A DNA stretch of 64,000 nucleotides from an uncultured Lachnospiraceae bacterium. GTDB lineage: Bacteria; Bacillota; Clostridia; Lachnospirales; Lachnospiraceae. Below are positions 35,018-43,726 of the stretch, piece by piece. How positions within the stretch are numbered: the stretch's first letter is position 1; the number at the start of each line of letters is the position of its first letter. The notes below the pieces were generated by a model, which had not been told where the DNA came from, did no database searches, and worked only from the letters and a program-made list of their open reading frames with translations. A program made the position numbers and the translations under genes. The DNA lies in contig CAMFDG010000002.1 in NCBI GenBank assembly GCA_945949045.1, forward strand, positions 1 through 64,000, written 5' to 3'.

Positions 35018-35818
35018 TTAGCATACTCTATTTTTGTCATAAAGTCTAGTCCTTCGCGACCAGCGAAGAGGCTCATACATACTTTTTAGTGTGCGCACAA
35101 CCTTGTTATGATCGCATCCATTCACGAACACATCATATTTTCCCTCGATACTTCCAAAAGTTACGGTTTTTTCAAGGCCGGTCTCCTGTTTGAGATAGGC
35201 AATCATGTTCTCTCTCGTCGCGTTCTCATTATATATTTTGATATAGGCGTATCCCTCGTAATCGTCCGAATCATAAGTATGGATCCGAAGTTTTTGAAAT
35301 TCCTCTTTTCTTTTCATCTCCTCACAGATGGTTTGGATCCGTTGCTTCGGCTGAATGATCATAAAATAGACGCACTCCGCCTCCGGCAGCAGATTCATGG
35401 TTGTATAATTTCGATACAGTGAGGTATGCATTTTATCATAAATATCTTTCTCCGCATCGTTTTGCAGCTCCTGATACTGGATCACAAGCATATTATCCAG
35501 TATCATGTTCATAAAATAATTGATCCCAAAGGAATCCAGAAATCGCTGAAGACTCTCCACTGTTTCTCTGGAAATCACATAAGCCCGCAGATACTCGTGC
35601 TTATTCAGGTCATACATCACAGCACCGTCCATGGCAATTACAGGGAGTTTCAGCTTCACCCCCCGCAGAGGCTCAATCAGGGAGGCCGGCGTCCTCATAG
35701 TAGACACCCTAAAGTTTGCCCCATCGGCCAGCATCCGGTTTAATTCTACCAGGCTGTAGGGAGAAAGCTTCTGTTCCTCCGACAAAAGCGTATCATCCAT
35801 CCCCGATATGAATGACAA
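35018..35818 (-). pseudogene. HAD-superfamily (Cof-like) protein, 5' end lost
   Basis: The protein belongs to the Cof-type HAD hydrolases. Motif I reads SFISGMDDTLL, so the first (nucleophilic) Asp of the usual DxDxT is Gly. The later parts are typical: STMRTPASLIEPL, PVIAMDGAVMYDL, DDYEGYAYIKIYNENATREN and VTFGSIEGKYDVFVNGCDH. Other clostridial relatives I recall also show ISGMDDT, so the substitution may be ancestral and the protein a non-phosphatase. The only possible start is TTG 35818, directly before motif I, with no ribosome site. Upstream sequence belongs to a membrane-protein fragment in another frame. I infer a deletion that removed the native start. Confidence 0.65.
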
Positions 35819-36000
35819 CGATACTCAAAAACACCACACAGGAAAAATAGGAGGCATCCTTCTTGCGTAAAAGCAGAGTCACATAGATCACGGCAATGAT
35901 CGTGGTTGCCACCAGCAGAGCATAGGCAAATTCTCCCACTGTGGCTGGATGCACCACATTTCGCAGGAAGGACTCCCGTAATGTACTGCAATAGCTATGA
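35793..36000 (-). pseudogene. Membrane-protein fragment
   Basis: About 65 codons read LRESFLRNVVHPATVGEFAY, ALLVATTIIAVIYVTLLLRK and KDASYFSCVVFLSIVVI, two hydrophobic helices with no start or proper end. It overlaps the HAD remnant in another frame and begins at the end of the upstream ABC ATPase gene. It looks like the middle of a larger membrane protein left by a deletion. Family not recognised. Confidence 0.45.
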
Positions 36001-36798
36001 TAAAAGAGCCTTGTCACTGGCGAATTCTTCGCCGCTGACCCGCTCAAACTGTGCCAGCAGGTCGCTGACTGTCAGCTTCTTTTTCTCTTCGCCGGCAATA
36101 TTTAAAATCACCTTACCCTCATGCATCATGATCAGCCGATTGCCATGGGCAATGGCATCCTTCATATTATGGGTAACCATCATAGCTGTCAGATGATTCT
36201 CCGAAATGATCTTATCGGAGATCTCCAGAACCTTTGCTGCCGTCTTCGGATCAAGTGCTGCCGTATGCTCATCCAGCAAAAGAAGCTTCGGCTTTTCAAT
36301 GGAAGCCATCAGCAATGTGATTGCCTGCCTCTGTCCTCCCGATAAAAGCCCCACCTTACTGGTCAGGCGGTCCTCCAGGCCCAGATCCAGGGTCTTTAAC
36401 ATCTCGCGGTATTTCTCCCGCTCACCCTTGGTGATACCCCAGCTTAAACCTCTGGACTTTCCACGCCTTGCCGCAATTGCCATATTTTCCTCGATGGACA
36501 TGGTGGTAGCAGTTCCGGTCATGGGATCCTGAAAAACTCTGCCCAGGTACTTGGCCCGCTTATGCTCGGAAAGCTTTGTCACATCATCTCCGCCGATAAA
36601 AATGCGTCCACTGTCCACCGGCCATACACCAGCCACAGCATTTAAGGTGGTGGATTTTCCGGCTCCGTTTCCTCCGATGACCGTGACGAATTCGCCCTCC
36701 TCCAGAGTCAGATTGACACCGTCTAAGGCCACTTTCTCATTGATGGTTCCGGCATTGAATACTTTTCTGATATTTTCAATTTTTAACATTTCACCCAT
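35995..36798 (-). CDS. ABC transporter ATPase of a TrpXYZ-like importer
   Basis: The 267-residue ATPase has Walker A VIGGNGAGKSTTLNAVAG, Q-loop RVFQDPMTGTATTM, signature GLLSGGQRQAITLL, Walker B LLLLDEHTAALDPKTA (Glu present, His in the D-loop neighbourhood) and H-loop MMVTHNMKDAIAHGN. The DEHTAALDP form is characteristic of the ATPases paired with PF04392-type binding proteins (TrpX/TrpY/TrpZ). It lies 2-3 bp after the permease gene, so the three genes are a tight operon. Likely substrate is an aromatic amino acid or a related compound; inferred from family. Confidence 0.9.
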   Translation of the reverse strand: MGEMLKIENIRKVFNAGTINEKVALDGVNLTLEEGEFVTVIGGNGAGKSTTLNAVAGVWPVDSGRIFIGGDDVTKLSEHKRAKYLGRVFQDPMTGTATTMSIEENMAIAARRGKSRGLSWGITKGEREKYREMLKTLDLGLEDRLTSKVGLLSGGQRQAITLLMASIEKPKLLLLDEHTAALDPKTAAKVLEISDKIISENHLTAMMVTHNMKDAIAHGNRLIMMHEGKVILNIAGEEKKKLTVSDLLAQFERVSGEEFASDKALLS

Positions 36799-36800
36799 TG

Positions 36801-37748
36801 CTACCGTCCCCCTGTCGCTTTCTTCTTATTCTTCAGATATGGAATTGCAAGGAAAATTGCAACCACAATCGCAGAGAACAGCTTCAGATCGTCGGAAGGG
36901 AACTTCAGCCACAGGATCACGCTCAGCACCAGATAGTACAGAATAGATCCAAAAATCACAGCAAACAGTGTATCTGCAAAGGCATGCTTTCTTCGTTCGC
37001 AAAGCTTTCCAAACAACACCTCTCCGATGATGACGGAAGCCAGGCCAATAACAATGGCACCTCGTCCCATATTAACATCCGCGGCACCCTGATACTGTGC
37101 GTACAGTCCACCGGATAAGCCCACCAGACCATTGGAAAGCATCAGTGCCAGCACCTTGCAGAAATCGGTGTTGATTCCCTGGGCTCTGGCCATCTGCGGA
37201 TTGCAGCCGGTTGCCCGGATCGCATGTCCCTGCTCGGTACCGAAAAACCAATACAGCACGATCACCATCACTACACAGAACAGAATACAGGTGGTAAACA
37301 CCTTGATCTTGGCTGCGGTATCTCCGGATACATAACGGAGGGAAACCGTCAGGTTGTACTTGTCAACGCTGACCGCCTGATTGGACTGCCCCATGATATT
37401 CAGATTGATGGAGTAGAGCGCAATCTGTGTCAGAATTCCGGCCAGAATCGGAGGGATTCCGAGCTTTGTGTTCAGAAGCCCCGTCACAAGACCAGCCAGC
37501 ACGCCTGCACCGAAAGCCAGCAGAAGTGCCAGCCATGGATTCATATTGGTACGGATCAGCATGACTGCCACCGCGCCTCCCGTTGCAAAGGAACCATCCA
37601 CCGATAAATCTGCAAAATCCAGAAGTTTATATGTAATATAGACTCCCAATGCCAGAAGACCCCAGATCAGTCCCTGTGCAATGGAACCCGGCATGGCACG
37701 AAACAGTGCCAGCGGGTTCAGGGAGGAGAAATAAGCCTCTAATAACAC
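36801..37748 (-). CDS. ABC transporter permease of a TrpXYZ-like importer
   Basis: The 315-residue protein has about eight to nine hydrophobic segments and belongs to the branched-chain-amino-acid-type permease superfamily. It shows GSIAQGLIWGLLALGVYITY, DFADLSVDGSFATGGAVAVM, TKLGIPPILAGILTQIALYS, MLSNGLVGLSGGLYAQYQG and LASVIIGEVLFG. The start is a GTG at 37748 with GGGGGATAGG upstream. It follows the binding-protein gene by 21 bp and precedes the ATPase by about 2 bp, matching the order of known TrpX-type operons. Confidence 0.9.
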   Translation of the reverse strand: MLLEAYFSSLNPLALFRAMPGSIAQGLIWGLLALGVYITYKLLDFADLSVDGSFATGGAVAVMLIRTNMNPWLALLLAFGAGVLAGLVTGLLNTKLGIPPILAGILTQIALYSINLNIMGQSNQAVSVDKYNLTVSLRYVSGDTAAKIKVFTTCILFCVVMVIVLYWFFGTEQGHAIRATGCNPQMARAQGINTDFCKVLALMLSNGLVGLSGGLYAQYQGAADVNMGRGAIVIGLASVIIGEVLFGKLCERRKHAFADTLFAVIFGSILYYLVLSVILWLKFPSDDLKLFSAIVVAIFLAIPYLKNKKKATGGR

Positions 37749-37769
37749 AATCCTATCCCCCTAACTTCA

Positions 37770-38783
37770 TTACTCTGTCGCAATGGCTTCGTAATCAGCC
37801 GGTACGGTAATTCCAAGTGTATCGCAGATCTCCTTGTTGTACTCCTTGGTTACCTTCGGTGCATACTCAACCTTCATAGTGGTAATATCAGCACCATTTA
37901 CCAGAACATCATATGCCATCTCGCCAGCCTTATAACCGATATCATAATAGCTGATGGAAAGGGTAGCAACACCACATCCTGTACAGATACCCTCTTCTCC
38001 TGCAATAACCGGGATCTTTGCCGGAAGCGTGATATTGTTAATTGCCTCTGTGTTCTGAGCCATTGTATTGTCGGTTGGAATGTAGATGACATCGGCATAC
38101 TCGGTTGCACTCTGAACGACAGATCCAATATCGTTGGAATCAGAAGCTGTGAACTCTTTGTAGCTGATTTTGTCCTCTTCCAGATACTTTTCAAAATTGG
38201 TTGCCTGGAACTTCGAGTTCGGCTCGGCAGAACAGTAAAGAATTGCCACATTCTTAGCATCCGGGAACAGCTCAACCAGCATATTCTCCTGCTCATCCAG
38301 AGGAGCAAGATCAGAAGTACCGGAAATATTTCTTCCGGTAGTACCATCCCAGTTGTCAATCTCCAGCGCAGTAGCATAATCGGTTACAGATGTTCCCAGA
38401 ATCGGAATATCTGTAGTTGCTGCTGCAGAACACTGCAGTGCAGTTGTAGCATTTGCGAGAATCAGATCCACATTGTTTGCCACGAAGTTATTGGCGATGG
38501 TGGACGCGTTGGCCTGCTCATTCTGTGCGTTCTGCACATCGAAGGTCACTTTGTCACCAAGCTTGTCCTTTAAGGCTGCCTGAAATCCTTCCGTTGCCGC
38601 ATCCAGCGCCGGATGCTCTAACTGCTGACAGATACCGATATTGTATACCTTTCCGTCAGTACTTCCTGATGCACCTCCCTGCGTAGATGCTGCTCCGGAA
38701 TCACCGGATCCGCCACAGGCGCCCATAGACATTGCAAGCGCTGCTGCCATGACAACAGCTGTTACTTTCCCTAATTTTCTCAT
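37770..38783 (-). CDS. Substrate-binding lipoprotein of a TrpXYZ-like importer (PF04392 type)
   Basis: The 337-residue lipoprotein has signal VTAVVMAAALAMSMGAC, a Ser/Gly linker, and a type I periplasmic fold. Motifs are YNIGICQQLEHPALDAATEG, ANNFVANNVDLILANATTAL, DIPILGTSVTDYATAL, NISGTSDLAPLDEQENML, NVAILYCSAEPNSKFQATNF, DVIYIPTDNTMAQNTEAINN and VIAGEEGICTGCGVATLSIS. These match the ABC substrate-binding family represented by tryptophan-binding TrpX. No T-box leader was found, only a structured 100-nt spacer after the NCS2 gene. AAAGGATG precedes the ATG. Confidence 0.92.
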   Translation of the reverse strand: MRKLGKVTAVVMAAALAMSMGACGGSGDSGAASTQGGASGSTDGKVYNIGICQQLEHPALDAATEGFQAALKDKLGDKVTFDVQNAQNEQANASTIANNFVANNVDLILANATTALQCSAAATTDIPILGTSVTDYATALEIDNWDGTTGRNISGTSDLAPLDEQENMLVELFPDAKNVAILYCSAEPNSKFQATNFEKYLEEDKISYKEFTASDSNDIGSVVQSATEYADVIYIPTDNTMAQNTEAINNITLPAKIPVIAGEEGICTGCGVATLSISYYDIGYKAGEMAYDVLVNGADITTMKVEYAPKVTKEYNKEICDTLGITVPADYEAIATE

Positions 38784-38789
38784 ATGAAA

Positions 38790-38885
38790 TCATCCTTTCG
38801 TTAATTGAAGTTTTTTCAGAACCCCTCCCCATATATTCGCAAAACCGCACGGTACCCGTGCTTTACCGCCTTCTGAGAGGTTCTG
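38790..38885 (-). other. Structured RNA-like spacer between NCS2 and TrpX-like genes
   Basis: Minus-strand TTCAGAACCTCTC pairs with the later GGAGGGGTTCTGAA, enclosing a perfect GCACGG-GTA-CCGTGC hairpin. The downstream side is A-rich rather than T-rich, so it is not an intrinsic terminator for the minus strand. No known riboswitch consensus recognised. Confidence 0.45.
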
Positions 38886-38893
38886 AACAGATA

Positions 38894-40252
38894 CTATAAG
38901 AATATATATTTGCAGATGAATAATACTGCCAGTACATACATCAGAGGTGTGATCTTCTTAGCCTTTCCACATACAAGGTTGATGATCACATAGGAGATTA
39001 CTCCGATTGCAATACCCTCTGCAATGCTATACATAAGCGGCATAGCAAGTAAGCACAGATATGCCGGAACAGCCTCAGTCAGATCGTTAAAATTGATCTT
39101 AACAATGGCAGATACCATTAAGAAGCCCACAAAGATCAGAGCCGGAGCTGTAGCAAAACCCGGAATTGCCGTAAAGATCGGGGCGAAGAAAATCGCAAGC
39201 AGGAACAGAAGTCCGGTTACCAAGGAAGCCAGTCCGGTCTTTGCGCCCTCGCCTACACCTGCGGAGCTCTCAACAAAGGTCGTTGTGGTGGAAGTACCGA
39301 GAATCGCACCGGCAGAGGTTGCAATCGCATCTGCAAGAAGTGCATTCTTAACACGCGGAAGTTTTCCCTCATTGTCTAACAGACCTGCCTTATCGGATAC
39401 ACCGATCAGAGTTCCGATGGTATCAAACATGTCCACAAACAGGAAAGACAGAAGAACAACGATAAAGTTGAATACGCCTACTCCGTGAAAATCTGCCTTA
39501 AAGCACTGACCGAAGGTCTGGCCGATGGCAGCAAAATTGGTCATAGAAAAAGTCGGATACAAAGAATAATATCCGTTCTCCACATCTACCTGGTAAATAC
39601 CGGTTAACTGAGCGAGCATACCAAGTACCCAGGTAACAAGAATACCGATCAGAATGGATCCCTTAACCTTCTTGATGTAAAGGATTGCAGTGATCAGCAG
39701 TCCGATCAGTGCAAGGAGTGCACAGATTCCTGCTGTATGCCAGTTTGCCGTAAAATTCACATAGGAAACAAGCGTTGAATCATTATTGACAACGATCTTG
39801 CCATCCTGAAGACCGATAAATGCGATAAACAATCCAATACCGGCTCCGACACCCTTCTTCAGATTCGCCGGAATCGCATTAAAGATTGCCTCACGGACAT
39901 TCGTCAGCGACAGAATAATGAAAATAATACCTTCAATAAAGACCGCCATAAGTGCAACCTGCCAGGAATATCCCATGGTCCCGCAGACTGTAAATGCAAA
40001 GTAGGCGTTAAGTCCCATGCCGGGAGCCAGCGCAAACGGATAGTTTGCCATCAGCGCCATAACAATCGTTCCGATAAAGGACGCAAGACAGGTGGCAATC
40101 AGAACAGCTGTCGGATCCATTCCCGCTGCGGAAAGCAGATTCGGATTTACTGCCAGAATGTAAGCCATCGTCATGAAGGTAGTGATACCGCCGATGACCT
40201 CTGTCCGGACATTGGTATTGTTTTCTTTGAGATGAAACACTTTTTCTAACAT
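38894..40252 (-). CDS. NCS2-family purine permease (guanine/hypoxanthine, PbuG/AzgA type)
   Basis: The protein has about 450 residues and 12-14 hydrophobic segments. It has the AzgA-branch signatures VRTEVIGGITTFMTMAYILA, NPNLLSAAGMDP, FALAPGMGLNAYFAFTVCG, FVDMFDTIGTLIGVSDKAGL, ILGTSTTTTFVESSAGVGEG and FAPIFTAIPGFATAPALIFV. The start MLEKVFHLKEN at 40252 follows AAGGAGGAG; a slightly longer frame to 40279 runs through the ribosome site. It is a proton-coupled importer of hypoxanthine or guanine, complementing the purine genes apt and guaB elsewhere in the window. No purine riboswitch consensus was seen in the 105 bp upstream. Confidence 0.94.
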   Translation of the reverse strand: MLEKVFHLKENNTNVRTEVIGGITTFMTMAYILAVNPNLLSAAGMDPTAVLIATCLASFIGTIVMALMANYPFALAPGMGLNAYFAFTVCGTMGYSWQVALMAVFIEGIIFIILSLTNVREAIFNAIPANLKKGVGAGIGLFIAFIGLQDGKIVVNNDSTLVSYVNFTANWHTAGICALLALIGLLITAILYIKKVKGSILIGILVTWVLGMLAQLTGIYQVDVENGYYSLYPTFSMTNFAAIGQTFGQCFKADFHGVGVFNFIVVLLSFLFVDMFDTIGTLIGVSDKAGLLDNEGKLPRVKNALLADAIATSAGAILGTSTTTTFVESSAGVGEGAKTGLASLVTGLLFLLAIFFAPIFTAIPGFATAPALIFVGFLMVSAIVKINFNDLTEAVPAYLCLLAMPLMYSIAEGIAIGVISYVIINLVCGKAKKITPLMYVLAVLFICKYIFL

Positions 40253-40357
40253 TTTTCTCCTCCTTAAAATTTGTAACACATCGTTACATTTTTAAAAAAC
40301 ACTTATACATCATACCATAGAATACAGTAATAGTAATAGTAATTTTTCAAAAAATTA

Positions 40358-41290
40358 TTAATGTGCCTGCACAATCAGCTTAAAAACAGCTGTACTTGCA
40401 TAGGTCAGAGGATCACTGTGCTTAAAAAAGACGCTGCCATCCACCGGAGAAGTCAGGGTGTCAATCACCTCACCCTCGTAAGGATCGATGATTTCCGCCA
40501 GAATCTGTCCCTTATTCACTTCCTGTCCCACGATGACCTTACTCTCAAAAATCCCGGACTTTTTCGTCCGGACGGATACCATATCCGTATCCTCCACCAC
40601 CATGGAAATATAACCGTCATGTCCATAATACTCAACGATTCCCTCCTTGGATAAGAAAGTCAAAATGCTCTGAATCGCCTGAAAAGCACTTGCCTTATCC
40701 ACACTGGAGGTTGTTGTGGTATAGAGACTGAACGCGTTGGTCTCCCAGATCTGCCAGTTGTAATTTAAGGTTGTTGTATCATATGGTCTGGTGTTGCGAA
40801 GCACTACATAGGGCATTCCAAATTTCTTTGCCAGTTCCACATTCTCCATCCCCGCCTTCATCATCCGTACATGGGGCATAAAGGTGCCCGGCATATAAAA
40901 AGATGCAAACTGTATCCCATATTTGTAGTCCTTGATCTCATCAAAGACCCCGGCGGCAATTCGCTGTGTGGTCTCCCCCTCATCATAGCCCGGGAACATC
41001 CGGTTGATATCCGTGTTGTCCGTAGGCCAGAACCGTTTCTGAATATTCATGGAGTAGGGATTTACCGACGGAACCACAAGAATTTTGTGTCCTTTTTTGA
41101 TTCTGCCCTTCTCCTCCATCACCTTCAGACGGCGGGTCAGCTGGGAACATGTATACAACTGCTGTACCTCATTTCCCCGCATGGGTCCCACAATACACAC
41201 GGACTTTTCACCCTCACCAAATTCATACCCCCATACTCTGAAATCATCCCGGTATAAGGACTTTATCTCATAAATAATTTTTTTATTCAT
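40358..41290 (-). CDS. M14-like (AstE/AspA family) protein with lost zinc ligands
   Basis: The protein is a paralogue of the preceding gene in length and layout. Where the zinc motif HGDE should be, it reads VGPMRGNEVQQ (His replaced by Arg). Where the second-shell DIHAS should be, it reads YGIQFASFYMPG. NINRMFPGYDEGETTQRIA and LAEIIDPYEGEVIDTLTSPV are kept, so the fold, including the C-terminal barrel, looks intact. I infer a catalytically altered or inactive partner of the upstream enzyme. Its ATG overlaps the upstream stop (ATGA), which favours equal synthesis. GAGGTG lies 10 bp before the start. Last gene of the ATP-grasp operon. Confidence 0.85.
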   Translation of the reverse strand: MNKKIIYEIKSLYRDDFRVWGYEFGEGEKSVCIVGPMRGNEVQQLYTCSQLTRRLKVMEEKGRIKKGHKILVVPSVNPYSMNIQKRFWPTDNTDINRMFPGYDEGETTQRIAAGVFDEIKDYKYGIQFASFYMPGTFMPHVRMMKAGMENVELAKKFGMPYVVLRNTRPYDTTTLNYNWQIWETNAFSLYTTTTSSVDKASAFQAIQSILTFLSKEGIVEYYGHDGYISMVVEDTDMVSVRTKKSGIFESKVIVGQEVNKGQILAEIIDPYEGEVIDTLTSPVDGSVFFKHSDPLTYASTAVFKLIVQAH

Positions 41291-42234
41291 CGGTCGTACA
41301 CCTCTTTTCTAAGGAGTCGTCCGATCAGAGATCCCTCATCCACAACCGGATACTCACGAATCGTAAATAATATGCCGTCCACCGGCGACACGATTTCATC
41401 CAGAATCCCGCCCCGCAGCGGATCGATGATATTTCCCACCAGATCTCCCTTCTTAAGCACCTCCCAGTGCTTAACGCTGGGAACAAAAATGCCTCCGTGG
41501 GTAGCATTCAGAAAGCTCACATCCTCCGGATCCTCCGAAAGGATCGGTTTACGGACAGGCTGCGTCTCTCCCTGCCAGATCCCCATTTCGTGCATGAGAT
41601 GGAAAATTCCATCCACCAGCTGATAGCCGTAGGTCTTGGTAATCCGCATACCGACTCCCATCTCCACCACAAGGGTCGGCACGCCCCGGCTGTTCATGCT
41701 GTGGGCAAGGGTGGATTCCAGCACCGTATTGGCTTCATGAACCCAGATGAAATCAATATTCAGTTCCCGGGCCAGGGGAATCAGCTTTTCCTTATGAAGT
41801 TTGTTAATTCGAATTTGGGGAATCTCCGTCAGATAGATGTTGCTGGCGTGAATATCCACGCATACATCGGAGCCCTCCAGATCTGCAATAATTTTGGAAG
41901 CCACATATTCCGTCATATCCCCCTCCTTATTTCCGGGAAACAGGCGGTTCATATCCAGGTCAAAGGCCGGGATTCCACGGGTGATGGAATCGATGCCCAA
42001 CGGATTCATGGCCGGATATATATCAACGATTCCGGTCAAAAGCTCCGGATGCTCTTTCATCCTACGTCCCACCTCATAGCAGACAAACTGTCCCTCCAGC
42101 TCGTCGCCGTGAATGCCGGTCACAATACTGATCCTCTTACAGTCTTTCGTCTCGTTCTCAGGACAGTAGCGGTTTTTTCTGATCTCTAAGACCTCATCAA
42201 CAGGAAGTCCTACAGATGCCACTGTTTTTACCAT
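41287..42234 (-). CDS. M14-like metallopeptidase/deacylase (AstE/AspA family)
   Basis: The 315-residue protein belongs to the succinylglutamate desuccinylase/aspartoacylase group of M14-type zinc enzymes, which cleave amide bonds of small N-acyl amino acids or peptides. Zinc-site motifs are intact: SIVTGIHGDELEGQFV near residue 40 (His, Glu), the substrate arginine region AFDLDMNRLFPGNKEGDMTE, and VCVDIHASNIYLTEIPQ near residue 125. A catalytic Glu is plausible in TLVVEMGVGMR. The C-terminal barrel has IIDPLRGGILDEIVSPVDG. It lies 24 bp after the transglutaminase gene and overlaps the next paralogue by 4 bp. Confidence 0.88.
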   Translation of the reverse strand: MVKTVASVGLPVDEVLEIRKNRYCPENETKDCKRISIVTGIHGDELEGQFVCYEVGRRMKEHPELLTGIVDIYPAMNPLGIDSITRGIPAFDLDMNRLFPGNKEGDMTEYVASKIIADLEGSDVCVDIHASNIYLTEIPQIRINKLHKEKLIPLARELNIDFIWVHEANTVLESTLAHSMNSRGVPTLVVEMGVGMRITKTYGYQLVDGIFHLMHEMGIWQGETQPVRKPILSEDPEDVSFLNATHGGIFVPSVKHWEVLKKGDLVGNIIDPLRGGILDEIVSPVDGILFTIREYPVVDEGSLIGRLLRKEVYDR

Positions 42235-42258
42235 ATTACCAGTCCCCTTTTTATCTTT

Positions 42259-43053
42259 TTAGTCTAGGATTTCACTCACATTTACACGGATGCTCTGGGT
42301 CTGGGTTCCACCTCCCAGCATCACGCCACGGTTGATCATGCAGTCCAACGCGTCCCTGCCGCAGCCAATACGGATATGAGAATCCGTTACCAGCAGATCA
42401 TTGGTAGGATCCAATCCATACCAGCAGCCTCCATCATAGATTTCCACCCAGGCATGGCTATATCCCTCGCCAATCAGCATACCTGTCACATAGCGGGCCG
42501 GAATCCCGGCCAGATGGCAGAGTGCAATCAGAATATGGGCATAATCCTGACATACGCCCTTTCCCAGTGTCCATGCCTCCTCCGCTGTGGTATTCATATC
42601 CGTGCAGTTCTTCTCATAGTGAAAATCACGGTACAGCGCATGCATCAGCGCCACGCCCCGTTCGTAGCCGCCTGCCTGTGGCAGACTGCTCTCAAGGCTT
42701 TTGAAATAGGCCTTAAGGTTATCCTGCGCGCAATTCATTCCATGCGGATAACGGAAAACAGGGAAAATCCCCCCGCATTCCGTCTGTTCAAAATCCGAAA
42801 GCCCCACATCAGCATTTCCCGTAATGTGGAAGGAAAAATCCCTGTGGGTTTTCGAAACACATCCATATATTTGTTGGTTTCCAAAGGAATCGTTGTCCCT
42901 CGTATAGCCGTTGTCCGGCAGAAGCTCTATCTTAAGGTCTGAAATTTTCTGTCTGTTTGTCGTGTAAGGCATGCATTTTATTGTAAAATGGCATTCCTTT
43001 GCCGGAATCGTATAGCGGATTTCCATAAAATAGTCAAACTGAAGTTTCTTCAC
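42259..43053 (-). CDS. Transglutaminase-like protease of the ATP-grasp/alpha-E operon
   Basis: The 264-residue cytoplasmic protein begins MKKLQFDYFMEIRYTIPAKE (start GTG at 43053, with AAAGGAGG upstream). The C-terminal half is a transglutaminase-like cysteine protease: Cys in TLGKGVCQDYAHILIALCHL, His in GEGYSHAWVEIYDGG and Asp in WYGLDPTNDLLVTDSHI. The N-terminal half is the beta-rich domain typical of the branch that travels with alpha-E and ATP-grasp genes. Comparative genomics has proposed that this triad makes and trims peptide-like bonds; the chemistry has not been settled as far as I know. It lies 10 bp from the alpha-E gene. Confidence 0.9.
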   Translation of the reverse strand: MKKLQFDYFMEIRYTIPAKECHFTIKCMPYTTNRQKISDLKIELLPDNGYTRDNDSFGNQQIYGCVSKTHRDFSFHITGNADVGLSDFEQTECGGIFPVFRYPHGMNCAQDNLKAYFKSLESSLPQAGGYERGVALMHALYRDFHYEKNCTDMNTTAEEAWTLGKGVCQDYAHILIALCHLAGIPARYVTGMLIGEGYSHAWVEIYDGGCWYGLDPTNDLLVTDSHIRIGCGRDALDCMINRGVMLGGGTQTQSIRVNVSEILD

Positions 43054-43063
43054 GGAACCTCCT

Positions 43064-43726
43064 TTAAATCATGGTTTCTACCTCGTTTACTATCTTATAG
43101 TAATCCAAATCCGGCTCTTCGACAAGTCTTTTTATGGATTCAAACTTTTCCTTATCATATTTCATGCCGCTTTTTTCCACCCGGGGCACCATTCGATGTA
43201 CCTCCCGCTGCAGTTCCTTTTTGTCTGCGCCAAGTCTTGCATACAGATCGATACGCTCTATTCTTTTTCCTGCCTTGATGATATTGCGGACCTGCTCGGA
43301 ATCGATCCGGTCATCCGCGATACCCCAGAATGCAAGGATATTGTCAATCACCCGCTGCATCTCAATCAAAGGTGCATGGCTTACCATGGCCTTGTTCATA
43401 TCATAGATGGCAAGCTGTATGTAAGAAAGTGTCTCCGAGCCAATGCTCTCCCGAAGCACGATGGCGTTGTCGTAGGCACGGTTTAAATTGCTGATAATGG
43501 AATCCGGATTCTCCGCATCGAAGGGATATTTCTTACGGAACACATCCTTGGACCCGTAAATATCCGGAATATCCACCAGCTGACACCATTTCTGATAGCT
43601 GTCCGTAACCTCGTCAATCATTGTATCAAAGCTGCGGGAATATACCCGAATCGTCGTATATACCCGCTCTGTATATCTGCCCAGCCAATAAAGGTGGTCT
43701 GTCTGTTCTACCGAGATAATACCCAT
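43064..43726 (-). CDS. Alpha-E domain protein
   Basis: The 220-residue all-helical protein starts MGIISVEQTDHLYWLGRYTE, with the family opening (WLGRYxER), and continues YDNAIVLRESIGSETLSYIQ and NILAFWGIADDRIDSEQVRN, then RIERIDLYARLGAD. Alpha-E proteins are always found with the circularly permuted ATP-grasp enzyme and transglutaminase and probably scaffold or modify their substrate. Here it overlaps the ATP-grasp gene by 19 bp and is followed by the transglutaminase after 10 bp, confirming one transcript. Shorter than the 300-residue form seen in Proteobacteria. Confidence 0.92.
   Translation of the reverse strand: MGIISVEQTDHLYWLGRYTERVYTTIRVYSRSFDTMIDEVTDSYQKWCQLVDIPDIYGSKDVFRKKYPFDAENPDSIISNLNRAYDNAIVLRESIGSETLSYIQLAIYDMNKAMVSHAPLIEMQRVIDNILAFWGIADDRIDSEQVRNIIKAGKRIERIDLYARLGADKKELQREVHRMVPRVEKSGMKYDKEKFESIKRLVEEPDLDYYKIVNEVETMI

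Noticed and set aside
38784-38893. T-box leader for the TrpXYZ-like operon
   Set aside because: No T-box sequence (TGGNACCGCG-like) or specifier stem was found; the region is too short.
40253-40357. Purine riboswitch before the NCS2 permease
   Set aside because: The conserved core and loop-loop bases are absent in this AT-rich gap.
42170-42185. GTAGCGGTTTTTT as a third copy of the CCGC/GCGG hairpin element
   Set aside because: It is inside the M14-like coding region and lacks the partner arm.
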